Counted from the first letter of the stretch, positions 24,308 through 33,314 are shown. The stretch is 48,980 nucleotides of DNA from Pseudoflavonifractor phocaeensis (GCF_016901955.1 NZ_JACJLC010000019.1:1-48980); one strand, 5' to 3'. A program made the numbers and translations. Notes: a model not told the origin generated them from the sequence alone.

Positions 24308-25486
24308 CTAAGAAATGGCCTGTGGCGGCAGCAGTTCCTCCAACTTTTCCGAGTAGGTGTTCGCCATTTGGAGGTGTGCCGTCGGCGCTGTGTGCAGATA
24401 GGTATCCGCCGTAAAGTTGTAGTTGCTGTGCCCGAGCCAGGTCTGAATATCCTTCAGGGAATAGCCCAGGTACAGCATAATGATGGCACAGCTATGGCGA
24501 AGATCATGAAACCGGATGGGGCGCAGATTGTATTGCTTCAAGAGCTTTTGGAACTTCTGTGACACAAAATCCGGTTGCAGCAGATTCCCCATACCGTCCA
24601 CGCAGATGAAATCCAGATAGGATGGATTGTAGGAAGCCCCGCACAGGTTCCTTTGATACTGCTGGGCGTGGTAGAGGTTCACAAAATACTGATAGGTGTA
24701 GGCGCACAGCGGGAGGGTGCGCTGGCTGCTCTCCGTTTTCGTGATCCCGTCCCTGACAACCGTTTTAATCTGGTTGTCGATTTTCTCTTTGACCACAGTT
24801 GTGGAAATAGAGATGCTTCCGGTCTCAAAGTCGATTGCCGACCAGCGCAGGCCCAGGAGCTCGGAGCGGCGCAGGCCATAGAAGCAGGCCAGGAAGATAG
24901 GCACCGCAATGGGCTCATGCTGGGTGGCCTGGAGCAACTGGGCCACCTCCTCAACGCTGTAGGGCTGGGGCCCATGGTACTTGACCCGTTCGGGCCGGTT
25001 GGCGAAGTCGGCCACGTTCTCCCGGATGTACCTGTGCTTCACCGCCCATTGTAGGGCGGAGCGGATGATGGCATGGTGTTTGATCACCGTGTTTGGGTTG
25101 AGGCCATTGGAGATCTTGAAGGTGTAGTAGTCCTCCAAATCTCCGGCGGTCACGCTGCTGACGGTGATTTTACGGGGATCAAAATAGGGGGCGATGTGCA
25201 GATTCAGAATGTTGACATACTGATTATACGTCGTGACGGAAATGTTTGGCCTGTCCATCTCAATCCAGGAGGCGATATGCCGGCTCAACAGCGTATTCAT
25301 GGGCTCGATGTTCTCGATGCCCTGATACTGTACCAGAAGCTCGTTGAGCATGGTTTCTGCTCTGCGCTTATTCCCCTTCACTTCTAGGCCAAGGGAGAAC
25401 CATTTCTGTACCCGTTTCCCACTCTGATCCCTGAAATTGAGGACAGCAAAATACTTCCCGTTTTTGATCTGGAGGCTGCCGGTCAT
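24308..25486 (-). CDS. int: Tyrosine recombinase / integrase of element 3
   Basis: A 392-residue integrase with an N-terminal arm-binding beta domain (KNGKYFAVLNFRDQSGKRV), a core-binding domain (about 65-165) and a catalytic domain holding R206 (GLRRSE), H327 and R330 (HDLRH), H353 (LGHSNY) and Y363. It ends 94 bases from att copy 3, the usual spacing for an integrase at its attachment site. The start overlaps the excisionase stop by four bases. The enzyme seems intact, and since att copies 2 and 3 are identical it could in principle act on element 2 in trans. It is clearly not the same subfamily as the integrase at 10872. Confidence 0.93.
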   Translation of the reverse strand: MTGSLQIKNGKYFAVLNFRDQSGKRVQKWFSLGLEVKGNKRRAETMLNELLVQYQGIENIEPMNTLLSRHIASWIEMDRPNISVTTYNQYVNILNLHIAPYFDPRKITVSSVTAGDLEDYYTFKISNGLNPNTVIKHHAIIRSALQWAVKHRYIRENVADFANRPERVKYHGPQPYSVEEVAQLLQATQHEPIAVPIFLACFYGLRRSELLGLRWSAIDFETGSISISTTVVKEKIDNQIKTVVRDGITKTESSQRTLPLCAYTYQYFVNLYHAQQYQRNLCGASYNPSYLDFICVDGMGNLLQPDFVSQKFQKLLKQYNLRPIRFHDLRHSCAIIMLYLGYSLKDIQTWLGHSNYNFTADTYLHTAPTAHLQMANTYSEKLEELLPPQAIS

Positions 25487-25713
25487 TCCTGCTCACCTTC
25501 CTTGTCCCCGGCGGGGCACTGCTGATTGACATAGTCGATCAGAGCACTTTTGGGGATTTTATAGGTGTTTCCGATCTTGAAGCTCTGGATCTTCCCGGAC
25601 TCCAGAAGCTTATACGCCCCTGCCCGGCCAACCCCCAAGGCCTGCCGCAGGTCTTTGATCCCGAGAACATCGGGATAATTGGAAAACATTTTGATTTCTT
25701 CTTGCTGCTTCAT
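25483..25713 (-). CDS. xis: Excisionase-type HTH protein of element 3
   Basis: A 76-residue helix-turn-helix protein of the excisionase family. The helix-turn-helix is VLGIKDLRQALGVGRAGAYKLL (about 16-37) and the wing SFKIGNTYKIPKSALIDYV (about 44-62). Directly upstream of, and overlapping, the integrase gene, it has the standard xis-int arrangement and would bias the recombinase toward excision. The ATG at 25713 has a GAAAGGTGA site; a later in-frame Met is less likely. A charged C-terminal tail (GDKEGEQE) contains the overlap region. Confidence 0.85.
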   Translation of the reverse strand: MKQQEEIKMFSNYPDVLGIKDLRQALGVGRAGAYKLLESGKIQSFKIGNTYKIPKSALIDYVNQQCPAGDKEGEQE

Positions 25714-25796
25714 ACTAAATCACCTTTCTCGATGCTGAATTGGCTTTTTCAAGCTCTAATCGTCTGTTAAACCCGTTTTCTTTTTTTACAGCCGGG

Positions 25797-25836
25797 CTGA
25801 AAAAGACCCCGGCGTACCATTCCGGTACGCCGGGGC
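25797..25836 (-). terminator. Terminator downstream of the helicase remnant
   Basis: CCCCGGCGTACC and GGTACGCCGGGG form a perfect 12-base stem with a five-base loop. On the minus strand the stem is followed by TCTTTTTC, so it ends leftward transcription before the excisionase gene. The flanks 25714-25970 hold no other gene. Confidence 0.8.
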
Positions 25837-25970
25837 TTCCCTGCATCAAGAGGATAATATGTGCCTAAAGCCGACTTTACTTACGGGACTCATTTATGTT
25901 CTAAAATCAACCACTGCCGCTGCTTTCTATTATATGTCATCTTCTTGCTTTCAATTTTGTACGGAAAATT

Positions 25971-27455
25971 CTAAAGATCAAATAGTTCTTGAATTTTTTT
26001 AATACTGCCTTTTAGCTTTGTATTTTTCCGTGGAGGAAAGTCAAGGAAAATAAATTTACGGTAAAGCTGTTTCAGCTCTTTCTCTTGATCTTCAGTTAGA
26101 ATTCCGCTATGAGAATGCAAAAAATCTAATAGCTCTTTTTTGGCAGCCGGAAAAAGGCCATTCTGTATATTGATCCAGTGCGCTCCGTTGGCTGGGTATA
26201 ATGTATTGTCATTTTGATTGAAAGGGTTTCCAACATTGAATCCAATCCAGGAGAGCTGCTCTCTCAACCAGATGTATTGCGACTGTTGAAGTGCACTATT
26301 AAATTCCTGATACTCAGTTTCATCCTGAAACTGTTCATAACACATCCGTTCTTCTCGCTCGTCCTGAGCGGTTTCAAACATTGCAAGCATTTTATAATAA
26401 TCGTATATCAATTTATCTTGCGTATATCGCGGCGGCACATAAAGATCTATTAGTATTCCTGGATCATCTTTTATGGCTGCGTTTCCAATGCGAGAATATT
26501 CAACATCATCCGGGATGATAAAAGGGCGATATTGAGGAATATAATGCCCTCCTTCTGTATAACGGGATAAAAAACCGTCAATTGAAAACCTAAAGGAAGG
26601 CAAAATCCGTTTTCTTGCTTTAATTGCATACAATTGATGCCAAAACAGCATAACATTTTGAATCCGTCGCTGGAATTCCTTTCGGAGCGTCCCCTCTGGC
26701 AAATTTTTTATATATAGGTTTACATTATCGGAAGAATCTATAAAGCGTTTCCGCCCCAGCATCTGTAAGAACTCAGTTTGCTCAATGGACTGTACAACTA
26801 TATGCTTTAGAGACTTGTCACATAAGTTAATGCCATTATCCAAAACCTTCGTAGCCAGTACAACTTTTTGTGAAAAGCACTCATATTTTACAATTTGCTC
26901 TAAGGTTTTTCTTTCCGCCAATTCGAGGTTGGCTGTCTTTGTCTTGCTGGTTATGAAGACAGTATCTTTATAACCAGCAGATACCAATGCTTCCTTTAAT
27001 GTTTTCCCATCATTTTCGGATTCGACAAAAATGAGCCACTTTTCATCTGGAGGAGTGTTTTTAATTGTGGTGAGGAGTTCGTCATTATCCGAAAAGTATA
27101 TCGGATTGATCTGTGAGAAATCGGGAGCAATGTAGTAATAGTCAAATGTTTTTATTGCTTCAGTAAATTTGTATTCGTATTGGCTATATTTATCACTAAA
27201 ATACTTCCTCAGCGATGGATTGTAATTTGCAATGGTACCATGATTAAAACCATTAAATTGTGCTTGGCCCTTTCTGCCAGAATATTGCCAGCAGAGAATG
27301 TCTAACTGTTCCCTATATTCTAACAGCGTCTTAACGCTGCTGAAATAATAAGTTTCTTCATGTCCGTATCCAGTCTTAGCTCTAAAGTTTCCTTCAGATT
27401 GGTAAACTGGATTTTCCAGGTAAGGAACTTTGATATTAGGCGGCTTCAGATAATA
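25971..27455 (-). pseudogene. 5'-truncated SF2-type helicase in AT-rich DNA
   Basis: An open frame of 494 codons without a proper start. Near the middle it has helicase C-terminal motifs: KWLIFVESENDGKTL (motif IV region), VVLATKVLDNGINL (motif V) and QMLGRKRF (motif VI). No Walker A or DEAD-type box is present, because the frame is cut at 27455 where an in-frame TGA appears. The last 250 residues are unfamiliar. The DNA is much richer in AT than everything around it, so it was acquired from elsewhere, probably as part of element 3. It meets a truncated gene of the opposite strand exactly at the cut. Expression as a partial protein cannot be excluded. Confidence 0.7.
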
Positions 27456-27739
27456 TCATCACCTCCAGCCGCGTCCGGGGCGGCAGTATTCCTCTGTACA
27501 TGAATAACGACCGGGATGCTATCCTGCTGGCCATCCGTACTTGTACTGGAATCAACCCATCGCAAGTAAAGATCGCCCGCATTCGGAATACTCTGGAACT
27601 ATTCGAGATCCAGGTCTCCCCGGCTCTGTACCAGGATCTGCAAGATCGCGACGATATTGACCTGCTGGAACCACCTCGTCATTTGGAGTTTGACCAGAAC
27701 GGATTCCTGCTCCCCTTTGGAGGTACTGCCCACGACTGA
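27455..27739 (+). pseudogene. C-terminal remnant of a LarA-like (DUF2088) protein
   Basis: The frame is open from 27440 and reads TSSRVRGGSIPLYMNNDRDAI, then KIARIRNTLELFEIQVSPAL, ending at a TGA at 27739. This matches my memory of the C-terminal domain of nickel-pincer lactate-racemase-like (LarA/DUF2088) epimerases. The N-terminal three quarters are missing and the remnant begins at the junction with AT-rich foreign DNA. An ATG at 27500 could start a 79-residue peptide, but it has no ribosome site. The family call is moderate; truncation is clear from the missing start. Confidence 0.5.
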
Positions 27740-27830
27740 CAAACAACCCTTTTCTCCTGTTCTTGTTCTGGAACCCAAGGACAATGTGGCCACTGCCATT
27801 GTAGACATCCCGTTTTACCTACCGTTTCAG
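27732..27830 (+). pseudogene. Possible UxaA-like SAF-domain fragment
   Basis: Just after the LarA-like remnant another frame reads LVLEPKDNVATAIVDIP, close to the start of the SAF domain of altronate-dehydratase (UxaA) family proteins. The family resemblance stops after about 30 codons and there is no start codon in place. LarA-like and UxaA-like genes are often neighbours, which supports both calls. Treat it as a decayed gene fragment. Confidence 0.35.
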
Positions 27831-27954
27831 AATCCATGGGCATCTTTGAAGGTCAACTGGCAGCAGGGCTCTAACGGAGCGTTTTCCACCACAGGATCAT
27901 TTACATCATTTGCTTACCAAGCGGCCAAGCCAGTAAAAGGTCTGTTGTTTGTTC

Positions 27955-28003
27955 AAAAAAGGCTGCATGGCGAATTGCTGTCCAATTCGCCATGCAGCCT
28001 TTT
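27955..28003. terminator. Strong bidirectional terminator
   Basis: AAAAGGCTGCATGGCGAATTG pairs with CAATTCGCCATGCAGCCTTTT around a short loop, flanked by A- and T-runs on both sides. The rest of 27831-28138 shows no supported gene. Confidence 0.85.
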
Positions 28004-28138
28004 AAACATATTTGGTCCTATTTTCTATTTTGAGTGCCAATCATGCCGCAGACTTGCAATCACATTGATTCGGATCACGTCCTCAGACTTCAATGGTTTA
28101 TCCACACTACATATGCCAGGCACACGTTTACTCCGCCT

Positions 28139-29170
28139 TTATACGGAAGGTCTGCCCCAATACCAGCCCGGGTTATTCCAGCCAGACTGCCAGTTGGCTC
28201 CGGAACTCGTCTGGCTGGTCTCTGTCGTCTCGGTCATAAGCTCCGCAATCAAATCGGTCACGTCGGAAATAGGAATGGCGTAGCCCATGCCCTCCACGTC
28301 GGTGTCAGACAGTTTCGCGGTATTGATACCAATGAGCTCTCCGTCCAGATTGAGCAGGGCACCGCCGCTGTTGCCGGGATTGATGGCCGCATCGGTCTGG
28401 ATATAGGTGCCGGTAGTGCCGCTCTCATTGGTCAGGCTGCGGTCCAGAGCGCTGACAATGCCGGTGGTCACCGACTGGCCATATCCCAGCGCGTTGCCGA
28501 TGGCTACCACCTGCTCCCCTACCTCCAGCGCGTCAGAGTTGCCCACCGTCGCCACGGCGATCTGGGCCAGGGTCTCGGCGGACAGGTCGGACAACGCCAC
28601 CTTGAGCACCGCCAGGTCCACATCAGCGTCGGTGCCACACAGCTGGGCCTCACATACCGTATTGTCCACAAAGCTCACTGAAAGGGTGGTGGCGTCAGCC
28701 ACCACATGCTCGTTGGTCACCATATAGAGGTATTCCCCGTCATTGGAGATAATAATGCCCGAGCCGCAGCTTGTGGTCTCAGACACCTGGCTCTGGCCGC
28801 CATTTGGCCCAAATCGCCGGTAAAAGCTCTGCACCTCCTTTACGGAAATATTGGTGATAGAAACCACGCTGGGCAGCGCGGCGGCGGCAATATCTGATAC
28901 GTCCATGCCATATCTGACAGAGGAATAGGATGTACTGGCCAGGGATGTGACCACCACGTCGGCATTGTCGGTGCTCAGGGAAATGCTCTCGGACTCCGCC
29001 CGGGGCAGCAGCAGATTTACGCTGTAAAAAGCTCCGGCGGATACCGACCCGAACAGGACGGCACTCAGCACCAGGGTACACACCCGCCGGCCAAAACTCC
29101 CAGCCTGTGCGTATTTTTCCCGGCAAGGCTCCCGTCCGGTATCCAGATCCTTTCGATTGTTGATATACAT
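28139..29170 (-). CDS. HtrA/DegP-like membrane-anchored serine protease without PDZ domain
   Basis: A 343-residue trypsin-like protease of the HtrA group. One membrane anchor (about residues 29-52) puts the rest outside the cell. The protease domain has His155 (TNEHVV), Asp185 (DVDLAVLK) and Ser268 (NPGNSGGALL), all intact. HtrA proteins degrade misfolded exported proteins. Most carry one C-terminal PDZ domain; here the protein ends 50 residues after the protease domain with a Ser/Thr-rich and Trp/Gly-rich tail (WQSGWNNPGWYWG). It may be a natural short form or have lost its PDZ, since decayed genes lie just downstream. The ATG at 29170 has an AAAGGAG site. Confidence 0.85.
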   Translation of the reverse strand: MYINNRKDLDTGREPCREKYAQAGSFGRRVCTLVLSAVLFGSVSAGAFYSVNLLLPRAESESISLSTDNADVVVTSLASTSYSSVRYGMDVSDIAAAALPSVVSITNISVKEVQSFYRRFGPNGGQSQVSETTSCGSGIIISNDGEYLYMVTNEHVVADATTLSVSFVDNTVCEAQLCGTDADVDLAVLKVALSDLSAETLAQIAVATVGNSDALEVGEQVVAIGNALGYGQSVTTGIVSALDRSLTNESGTTGTYIQTDAAINPGNSGGALLNLDGELIGINTAKLSDTDVEGMGYAIPISDVTDLIAELMTETTETSQTSSGANWQSGWNNPGWYWGRPSV

Positions 29171-29335
29171 ATGGTAAACTCCTTTCTATGCCGCAGTTCA
29201 GTTTTCACTTTCTGCCTGTATAGTAAGAAATCAACCCTAAATAAAGTTAAAAATCAGATCAAAACTTCTTGCCCGCCAACACAGCCCTCCCCATATCATC
29301 TGTCCACGCCTCACGGTCTACCGCTCAGAAGCGAA

Positions 29336-30661
29336 TCAATAATGGTATTTCCCCCGATTTCCAAACAGGAAAAACGCCGTCACCGCCACTGACATGATCT
29401 CCGCCGCCACGATGGAAATCCAGATCCCGTCCAGCTTCCAGATAACAGGGAATATCAGTACCGCCAATACCTGAAATACCAGGGTCCGCAGGAAGGAGAT
29501 CAGCGCGGACACCAAGCCGTCGTTCAATGCGGTAAAAAAGGAGGACCCAAAGATAGAGAAGCCCGAAAACAAAAAGGAACAGGAGTAGATCAGCAAAGCT
29601 CTCAGCGTAATTGCCAGCAATTCCTGATCATAGCCCACAAACAGACCTGAAAGAGGTTTCGCAAGGGCCTCCGCTCCGAAAAACATGGTCAGCGCAAAAC
29701 CCGAAATCATAACAAGGCTTTTCCGCAGCAATCCTTTGAGCTCGTAGTTATGCCCAGCCCCATAATGGTAGCTGATCACCGGCGCCGTCCCCACCGAATA
29801 CCCCAGGAACACCGCCTGAAATACCAGATTCAGGTACATCAGCACACCATACGCGGCGACCCCGTTCTCGCCTGCATAGCGCAGCAGTTGGAAATTATAA
29901 AGCATACTGGCAACTGACATGGAAATATTCGACATCAGCTCTGAAGAACCGTTGGTACAGGCTTTCCTCAAAACCCTTCCGTCAAACTTGGCTTTAGTAA
30001 AGCGTAGCAGACTCCTATTGGGACGCGCAAAATAGATGAGCGGAAGAAAGCCCCCAACGCACTGACTCAGCGCGGTGGCTGCGGCAGCGCCCTCAAGTCC
30101 CCAGGAAAAAACCGCCACAAACAGAGCGTCCAGCGCCATGTTGGTAAGCCCCGCCGCCACCGTTACCCCAAGCCCCAGTTTTGGCTTTTCTGCTGTGGCA
30201 AACAGACATTGGAATTCATACTGCAAAACATAGGCGGGAAGCGCAATGAGGATAATGACGCCATAGGAAACGCTGTCCTCCAGCAACTGGCCCTCCGCGC
30301 CCAGAAGCTGGGCAGCTGGACGGATCAGCACCATGCCAAGCAGGGCCAGGAGCACACCAAACAGGATGGATACGGCCACCAGCATGGAAAATATTTGATT
30401 GGCCTGTTCCCGCCGGCCCTCACCCATGGTTTTGGCAATCAGGGCGCCGCCGCCGGTCCCAAACATAAACCCCACGCAGCCCAGGATCATCAGAAACGGC
30501 ATTATAAAATTCAGCGCCGCGAAGGGCGTCTTTCCCACATAGTTAGAGACAAAAAATCCATCCACTACGCCATAAATAGAAGTGAACACCAGCATGATAA
30601 TAGACGGCAGGGTAAACCGCAGCAGTCTTCGATAGTTAAAGTGATCGGATAACCGGATCAT
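29336..30661 (-). CDS. MATE family multidrug efflux transporter
   Basis: A 441-residue membrane protein with about twelve helices in two related halves, as in the MATE (DinF/NorM-like) exporters. Typical blocks are FTSIYGVVDGFFVSNYVG near the N-terminus, FGTGGGALIAKTMGEGRRE near 75-95, and PVISYHYGAGHNYELKGLLRK in the second half. MATE pumps exchange drugs or metabolites for Na+ or H+. The ATG at 30661 has a GGAGAAG site. It follows a MarR-type regulator gene on the same strand, with about 170 bases between them, and is probably controlled by it. Confidence 0.9.
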   Translation of the reverse strand: MIRLSDHFNYRRLLRFTLPSIIMLVFTSIYGVVDGFFVSNYVGKTPFAALNFIMPFLMILGCVGFMFGTGGGALIAKTMGEGRREQANQIFSMLVAVSILFGVLLALLGMVLIRPAAQLLGAEGQLLEDSVSYGVIILIALPAYVLQYEFQCLFATAEKPKLGLGVTVAAGLTNMALDALFVAVFSWGLEGAAAATALSQCVGGFLPLIYFARPNRSLLRFTKAKFDGRVLRKACTNGSSELMSNISMSVASMLYNFQLLRYAGENGVAAYGVLMYLNLVFQAVFLGYSVGTAPVISYHYGAGHNYELKGLLRKSLVMISGFALTMFFGAEALAKPLSGLFVGYDQELLAITLRALLIYSCSFLFSGFSIFGSSFFTALNDGLVSALISFLRTLVFQVLAVLIFPVIWKLDGIWISIVAAEIMSVAVTAFFLFGNRGKYHY

Positions 30662-30833
30662 ATATCTTCTCCACACCCAATTCTGATACAGGCCGCCATT
30701 GTCGGGATCATAGCCTTATCCTTACCGCCTGCGGCATTGGTCACACGAGAGCCGCCACACGGATCGCCTCTCCTGTTCCAGCCTTCACGCTGGGGCATCC
30801 CGCCAACGGCAAACTTTCGCACATTCCGCTCTG

Positions 30834-31259
30834 TTACAACTGCTTTGTCTGTTCTTGCAAGGCTTGCAGGAATTTCTCTGTCAGATCCAAATATTGCTCC
30901 ACCTCTTCCGGCTTCCATACCGAGAAGATGTGGTTTTCCAAGTCCACGATCCGGGCAGCCGTTTGTCGCGCATAGGCTTTTCCCGCCTCCGTCAGCAACA
31001 CCTCCTTGTTCTTTCCATCCATGTGCTCCAGCCGAATGAGACCTTGGGCCTCCAACATCCGAACAGCGGAATGGACCGTCTGCTTGCTCAATCCGTTCCT
31101 GCGGGACAACAACCGCAGCGGACAGCGATCTTCATAAATGCAAAGGGTATACAGTATCTTTGAAACGCTGTCTGACAGGCCTAACGCAAGGGAAATGTCA
31201 TGATAATAGCCCTCAATCTCCCCCAACAAATGGTTCAATCTCTTAATGGCACCACCCAT
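30834..31259 (-). CDS. MarR-family regulator of the adjacent MATE pump
   Basis: A 141-residue winged-helix protein of the MarR family. The recognition part is LRLLSRRNGLSKQTVHSAVRMLEAQGLI (about 49-76) with a wing around MDGKNKEVLLTEAG. The N- and C-terminal helices would form the dimer. I chose the ATG at 31259 because AAGGAG lies eight bases upstream; a start at 31319 would place coding sequence over the promoter and operator. A perfect 14-base palindrome directly downstream of the -10 is the likely autoregulatory operator. The MATE gene follows, the classical MarR plus pump arrangement. Confidence 0.87.
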   Translation of the reverse strand: MGGAIKRLNHLLGEIEGYYHDISLALGLSDSVSKILYTLCIYEDRCPLRLLSRRNGLSKQTVHSAVRMLEAQGLIRLEHMDGKNKEVLLTEAGKAYARQTAARIVDLENHIFSVWKPEEVEQYLDLTEKFLQALQEQTKQL

Positions 31260-31281
31260 ATGCTCTTCGCTCCTTTTAATG

Positions 31282-31295
31282 GTACGATATCGTAC
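31282..31295. promoter_or_regulatory. Palindromic operator for the MarR regulator
   Basis: GTACGATATCGTAC is a perfect 14-base palindrome. It sits just downstream of the -10 at 31302-31307, over the expected start site, so a bound dimer would block transcription. Confidence 0.65.
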
Positions 31296-31301
31296 TTTTG
31301 C

Positions 31302-31330
31302 AGTATAGTCTGATTCCATACTATTGTCAA
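31302..31330 (-). promoter_or_regulatory. Promoter of the marR-MATE transcription unit
   Basis: On the minus strand TTGACA (31325-31330), 17 bases, TATACT (31302-31307): almost a consensus sigma-A promoter. Confidence 0.8.
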
Positions 31331-31525
31331 TAAATTTTTTCTGTTACGACATAACACAAATACCATACCAAGCAAACAGCTTCAGACACAAAAAGACCCC
31401 GCAGCCATAGAGACTACAGGATCTTTTGCTACGCTTTGCTACGGAGCCAGTATATCCGATAAGGCACGCCCATCAATAACATACCTTTATCACATTAACG
31501 CACACCGCAAACCATTGCAAGAGCA

Positions 31526-31560
31526 GAAAAACCCTGTAGCCGTTAAGACTACAGGGTTTT
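31526..31560 (-). terminator. Terminator of the tRNA-Ser pair
   Basis: AAAACCCTGTAG pairs with CTACAGGGTTTT. On the minus strand the stem is followed by T-rich sequence. A decayed second copy of this hairpin lies at about 31391-31427. The rest of 31331-31525 holds no gene. Confidence 0.8.
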
Positions 31561-31565
31561 CTTTT

Positions 31566-31656
31566 TGGCGCAGAAGGAGGGATTTGAACCCTCGCGACGG
31601 TTTCCCGCCCTACTCCCTTAGCAGGGGAGCCCCTTCGGCCACTTGGGTACTTCTGC
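31566..31656 (-). tRNA. tRNA-Ser (anticodon GCT), CCA encoded
   Basis: A 91-base class II tRNA. The acceptor GCAGAAG pairs with CTTCTGC, the anticodon loop CTGCTAA holds GCT, there is a long variable arm and a GGTTCAAATCC T-loop, and the CCA end is in the DNA. Confidence 0.93.
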
Positions 31657-31688
31657 ATGCCGATTCAAAAAAGTATCGAGTTAAAATG

Positions 31689-31776
31689 TGGCGGAGAGAG
31701 TGGGATTCGAACCCACGGATGCTTCCACATCGCCGGTTTTCAAGACCGGTTCCTTCAACCACTCGGACATCTCTCC
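31689..31776 (-). tRNA. tRNA-Ser (anticodon TGA), CCA encoded
   Basis: An 88-base class II tRNA. The acceptor GGAGAGA pairs with TCTCTCC, the anticodon loop is CTTGAAA with TGA, there is a long variable arm, and CCA is encoded. It lies upstream of tRNA-Ser(GCT) in one transcription unit. Confidence 0.95.
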
Positions 31777-31805
31777 ACGCCCTGTCCAGGTCAAATGCAA
31801 AAACG

Positions 31806-31834
31806 ATTATACAGTACACCAACCGCTTTGTCAA
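31806..31834 (-). promoter_or_regulatory. Consensus promoter of the tRNA-Ser pair
   Basis: On the minus strand TTGACA (31829-31834), 17 bases, TATAAT (31806-31811), a perfect consensus 30 bases before tRNA-Ser(TGA). Confidence 0.85.
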
Positions 31835-31880
31835 TCATTTTTTCGGATTTTCTCAAAATCCCCCACCGGACCCACCGCCC

Positions 31881-33242
31881 TCAGGGGCGGCAGGCCCGTT
31901 TGGCCATGATCCGAGGAAAGGCCCGCAGGAACAGGCAGGTAGTCATCGTGGCTGCGACCACATCGGCTATGGGCTCGGAAAGGAAGGTGGCTTCCGCGGA
32001 TACCAGGGCGGGCAGCAGCAGCAGACAGGCCAGAAACACCGATTTGCGGAACAGGGAACAAAACAGCGCCAGCCGCACCTGGCCCAGAGCGGTAGTCTCG
32101 TCCACCAGAGGGTACTGCACCGCCAGAGGAAGGATCATGGCGGTAAATACCTTGATATACCCCACCGACCGCTCCAGCACCTCAGCATTCTGGGTAAACA
32201 AGCGGACGAACAGAGGAGATAGGGTGTGGGTAACCACCATCATAATGGCGCAGAAGGCAAGGCACAGCCCCACGATGGATTTTAACGCGGTCTTGATGCG
32301 CTTCCCGTTCCCCGCACCGTAGTTGAAGCTGATGACCGGCTGGGTGCCCAGGGTCAAGCCGCCCATTGGCATGGTAATGAGCAGCAGGTAGCTCTGCACG
32401 ATGGTGGCGCAGGTCACCAGGGTATCGCCCAGCTCCGCTCCTCCGTACCGTTGGAGTACGGTGTTGAGGACAATGAGCAGAATACTGTCTGTGGCGATGA
32501 TGAGAAAGGGCGACAGGCCGAAGGTGACGATGCGCAGCATGATCCGCCGCTCGAAACCACCCCAGCGCAGGGGTACCGGCATGCTTTTCCGCAGCAGGGC
32601 GCATAACACAAAGGCGCAGGAGGCCATCTGGGAGATCACCGTGGCGATAGCCGCGCCGGCCACCCCCAGGTCCAGCAGAAAAATAAACACCGGGTCCAGC
32701 ACAATATTCAGCACGGCGCCCAGCATTACCGTGGCCATACCCAGACCGGAAAAGCCCTGGGCGATCAGGAAGCTGTTCATGCCCGTGGCCATCAGGGCAA
32801 AGAAGGTTCCGGCGGTGTAAATCGTAAGATAGGTATTGGCATAATCAAAGGTAGCCGGGCTGGCACCGAACCACATAAGCAGTTGCCCCTTCAGCAGCAG
32901 GAACAAGGTGGTCAGTACTCCGGAGAGTACCAGCAGCATGAGAAAGCTGTTGGACAGCACCCTACGGGCTTCTTTTTCGTTTCCCTCCCCCATACGCATG
33001 GCCAGGATGGGGGAGCCTCCCAGGCCCACCAGGGTGGCAAAAGAACCCAGCAGAGTAACGATAGGTCCGCACACACCTACTCCCGCCAGGGCCAGGTCCC
33101 CGATCTCAGGAATATTCCCGATATACATGCGGTCCACGATACTATATAATACGCTGACCATCTGAGCCAGCATGGTAGGGATAGCCAGGCGGCATACCAG
33201 GGGAAATACCGGGTCCTTGCCCAGGTCGTTGGTCCGTCGCAT
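31881..33242 (-). CDS. MATE family multidrug efflux transporter (second copy)
   Basis: A 453-residue MATE exporter of about twelve helices, distinct from the one at 29336. Landmarks are PTMLAQMVSVLYSIVDRMYIG near the start, GGSPILAMRMGEGNEKEARR (about 75-95) and TQPVISFNYGAGNGKRIKTALK (about 310-330). The ATG at 33242 is chosen because GAGGAGG lies six bases upstream; the ATG two codons earlier touches that site. It stands alone between the tRNA-Ser promoter and the heat-shock genes, with no obvious regulator. The substrate cannot be predicted. Confidence 0.9.
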   Translation of the reverse strand: MRRTNDLGKDPVFPLVCRLAIPTMLAQMVSVLYSIVDRMYIGNIPEIGDLALAGVGVCGPIVTLLGSFATLVGLGGSPILAMRMGEGNEKEARRVLSNSFLMLLVLSGVLTTLFLLLKGQLLMWFGASPATFDYANTYLTIYTAGTFFALMATGMNSFLIAQGFSGLGMATVMLGAVLNIVLDPVFIFLLDLGVAGAAIATVISQMASCAFVLCALLRKSMPVPLRWGGFERRIMLRIVTFGLSPFLIIATDSILLIVLNTVLQRYGGAELGDTLVTCATIVQSYLLLITMPMGGLTLGTQPVISFNYGAGNGKRIKTALKSIVGLCLAFCAIMMVVTHTLSPLFVRLFTQNAEVLERSVGYIKVFTAMILPLAVQYPLVDETTALGQVRLALFCSLFRKSVFLACLLLLPALVSAEATFLSEPIADVVAATMTTCLFLRAFPRIMAKRACRP

Positions 33243-33314
33243 ACACATCCTCCTCTATCATGACCCAGGGCATTATACCCCGTTTTTCCATCCTGGGCAA
33301 CCCCTCGCGCAATT

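Noticed and set aside
27657-28283. Plus-strand frame of 208 codons after the LarA-like remnant
   Set aside because: It runs through a strong terminator hairpin and into the end of the opposite protease gene; only the first 30 or so codons look like a protein family.
31391-31427. Second terminator-like hairpin near the tRNA-Ser pair
   Set aside because: It resembles the real terminator at 31526 but the stem is broken in several places; probably a decayed duplicate.
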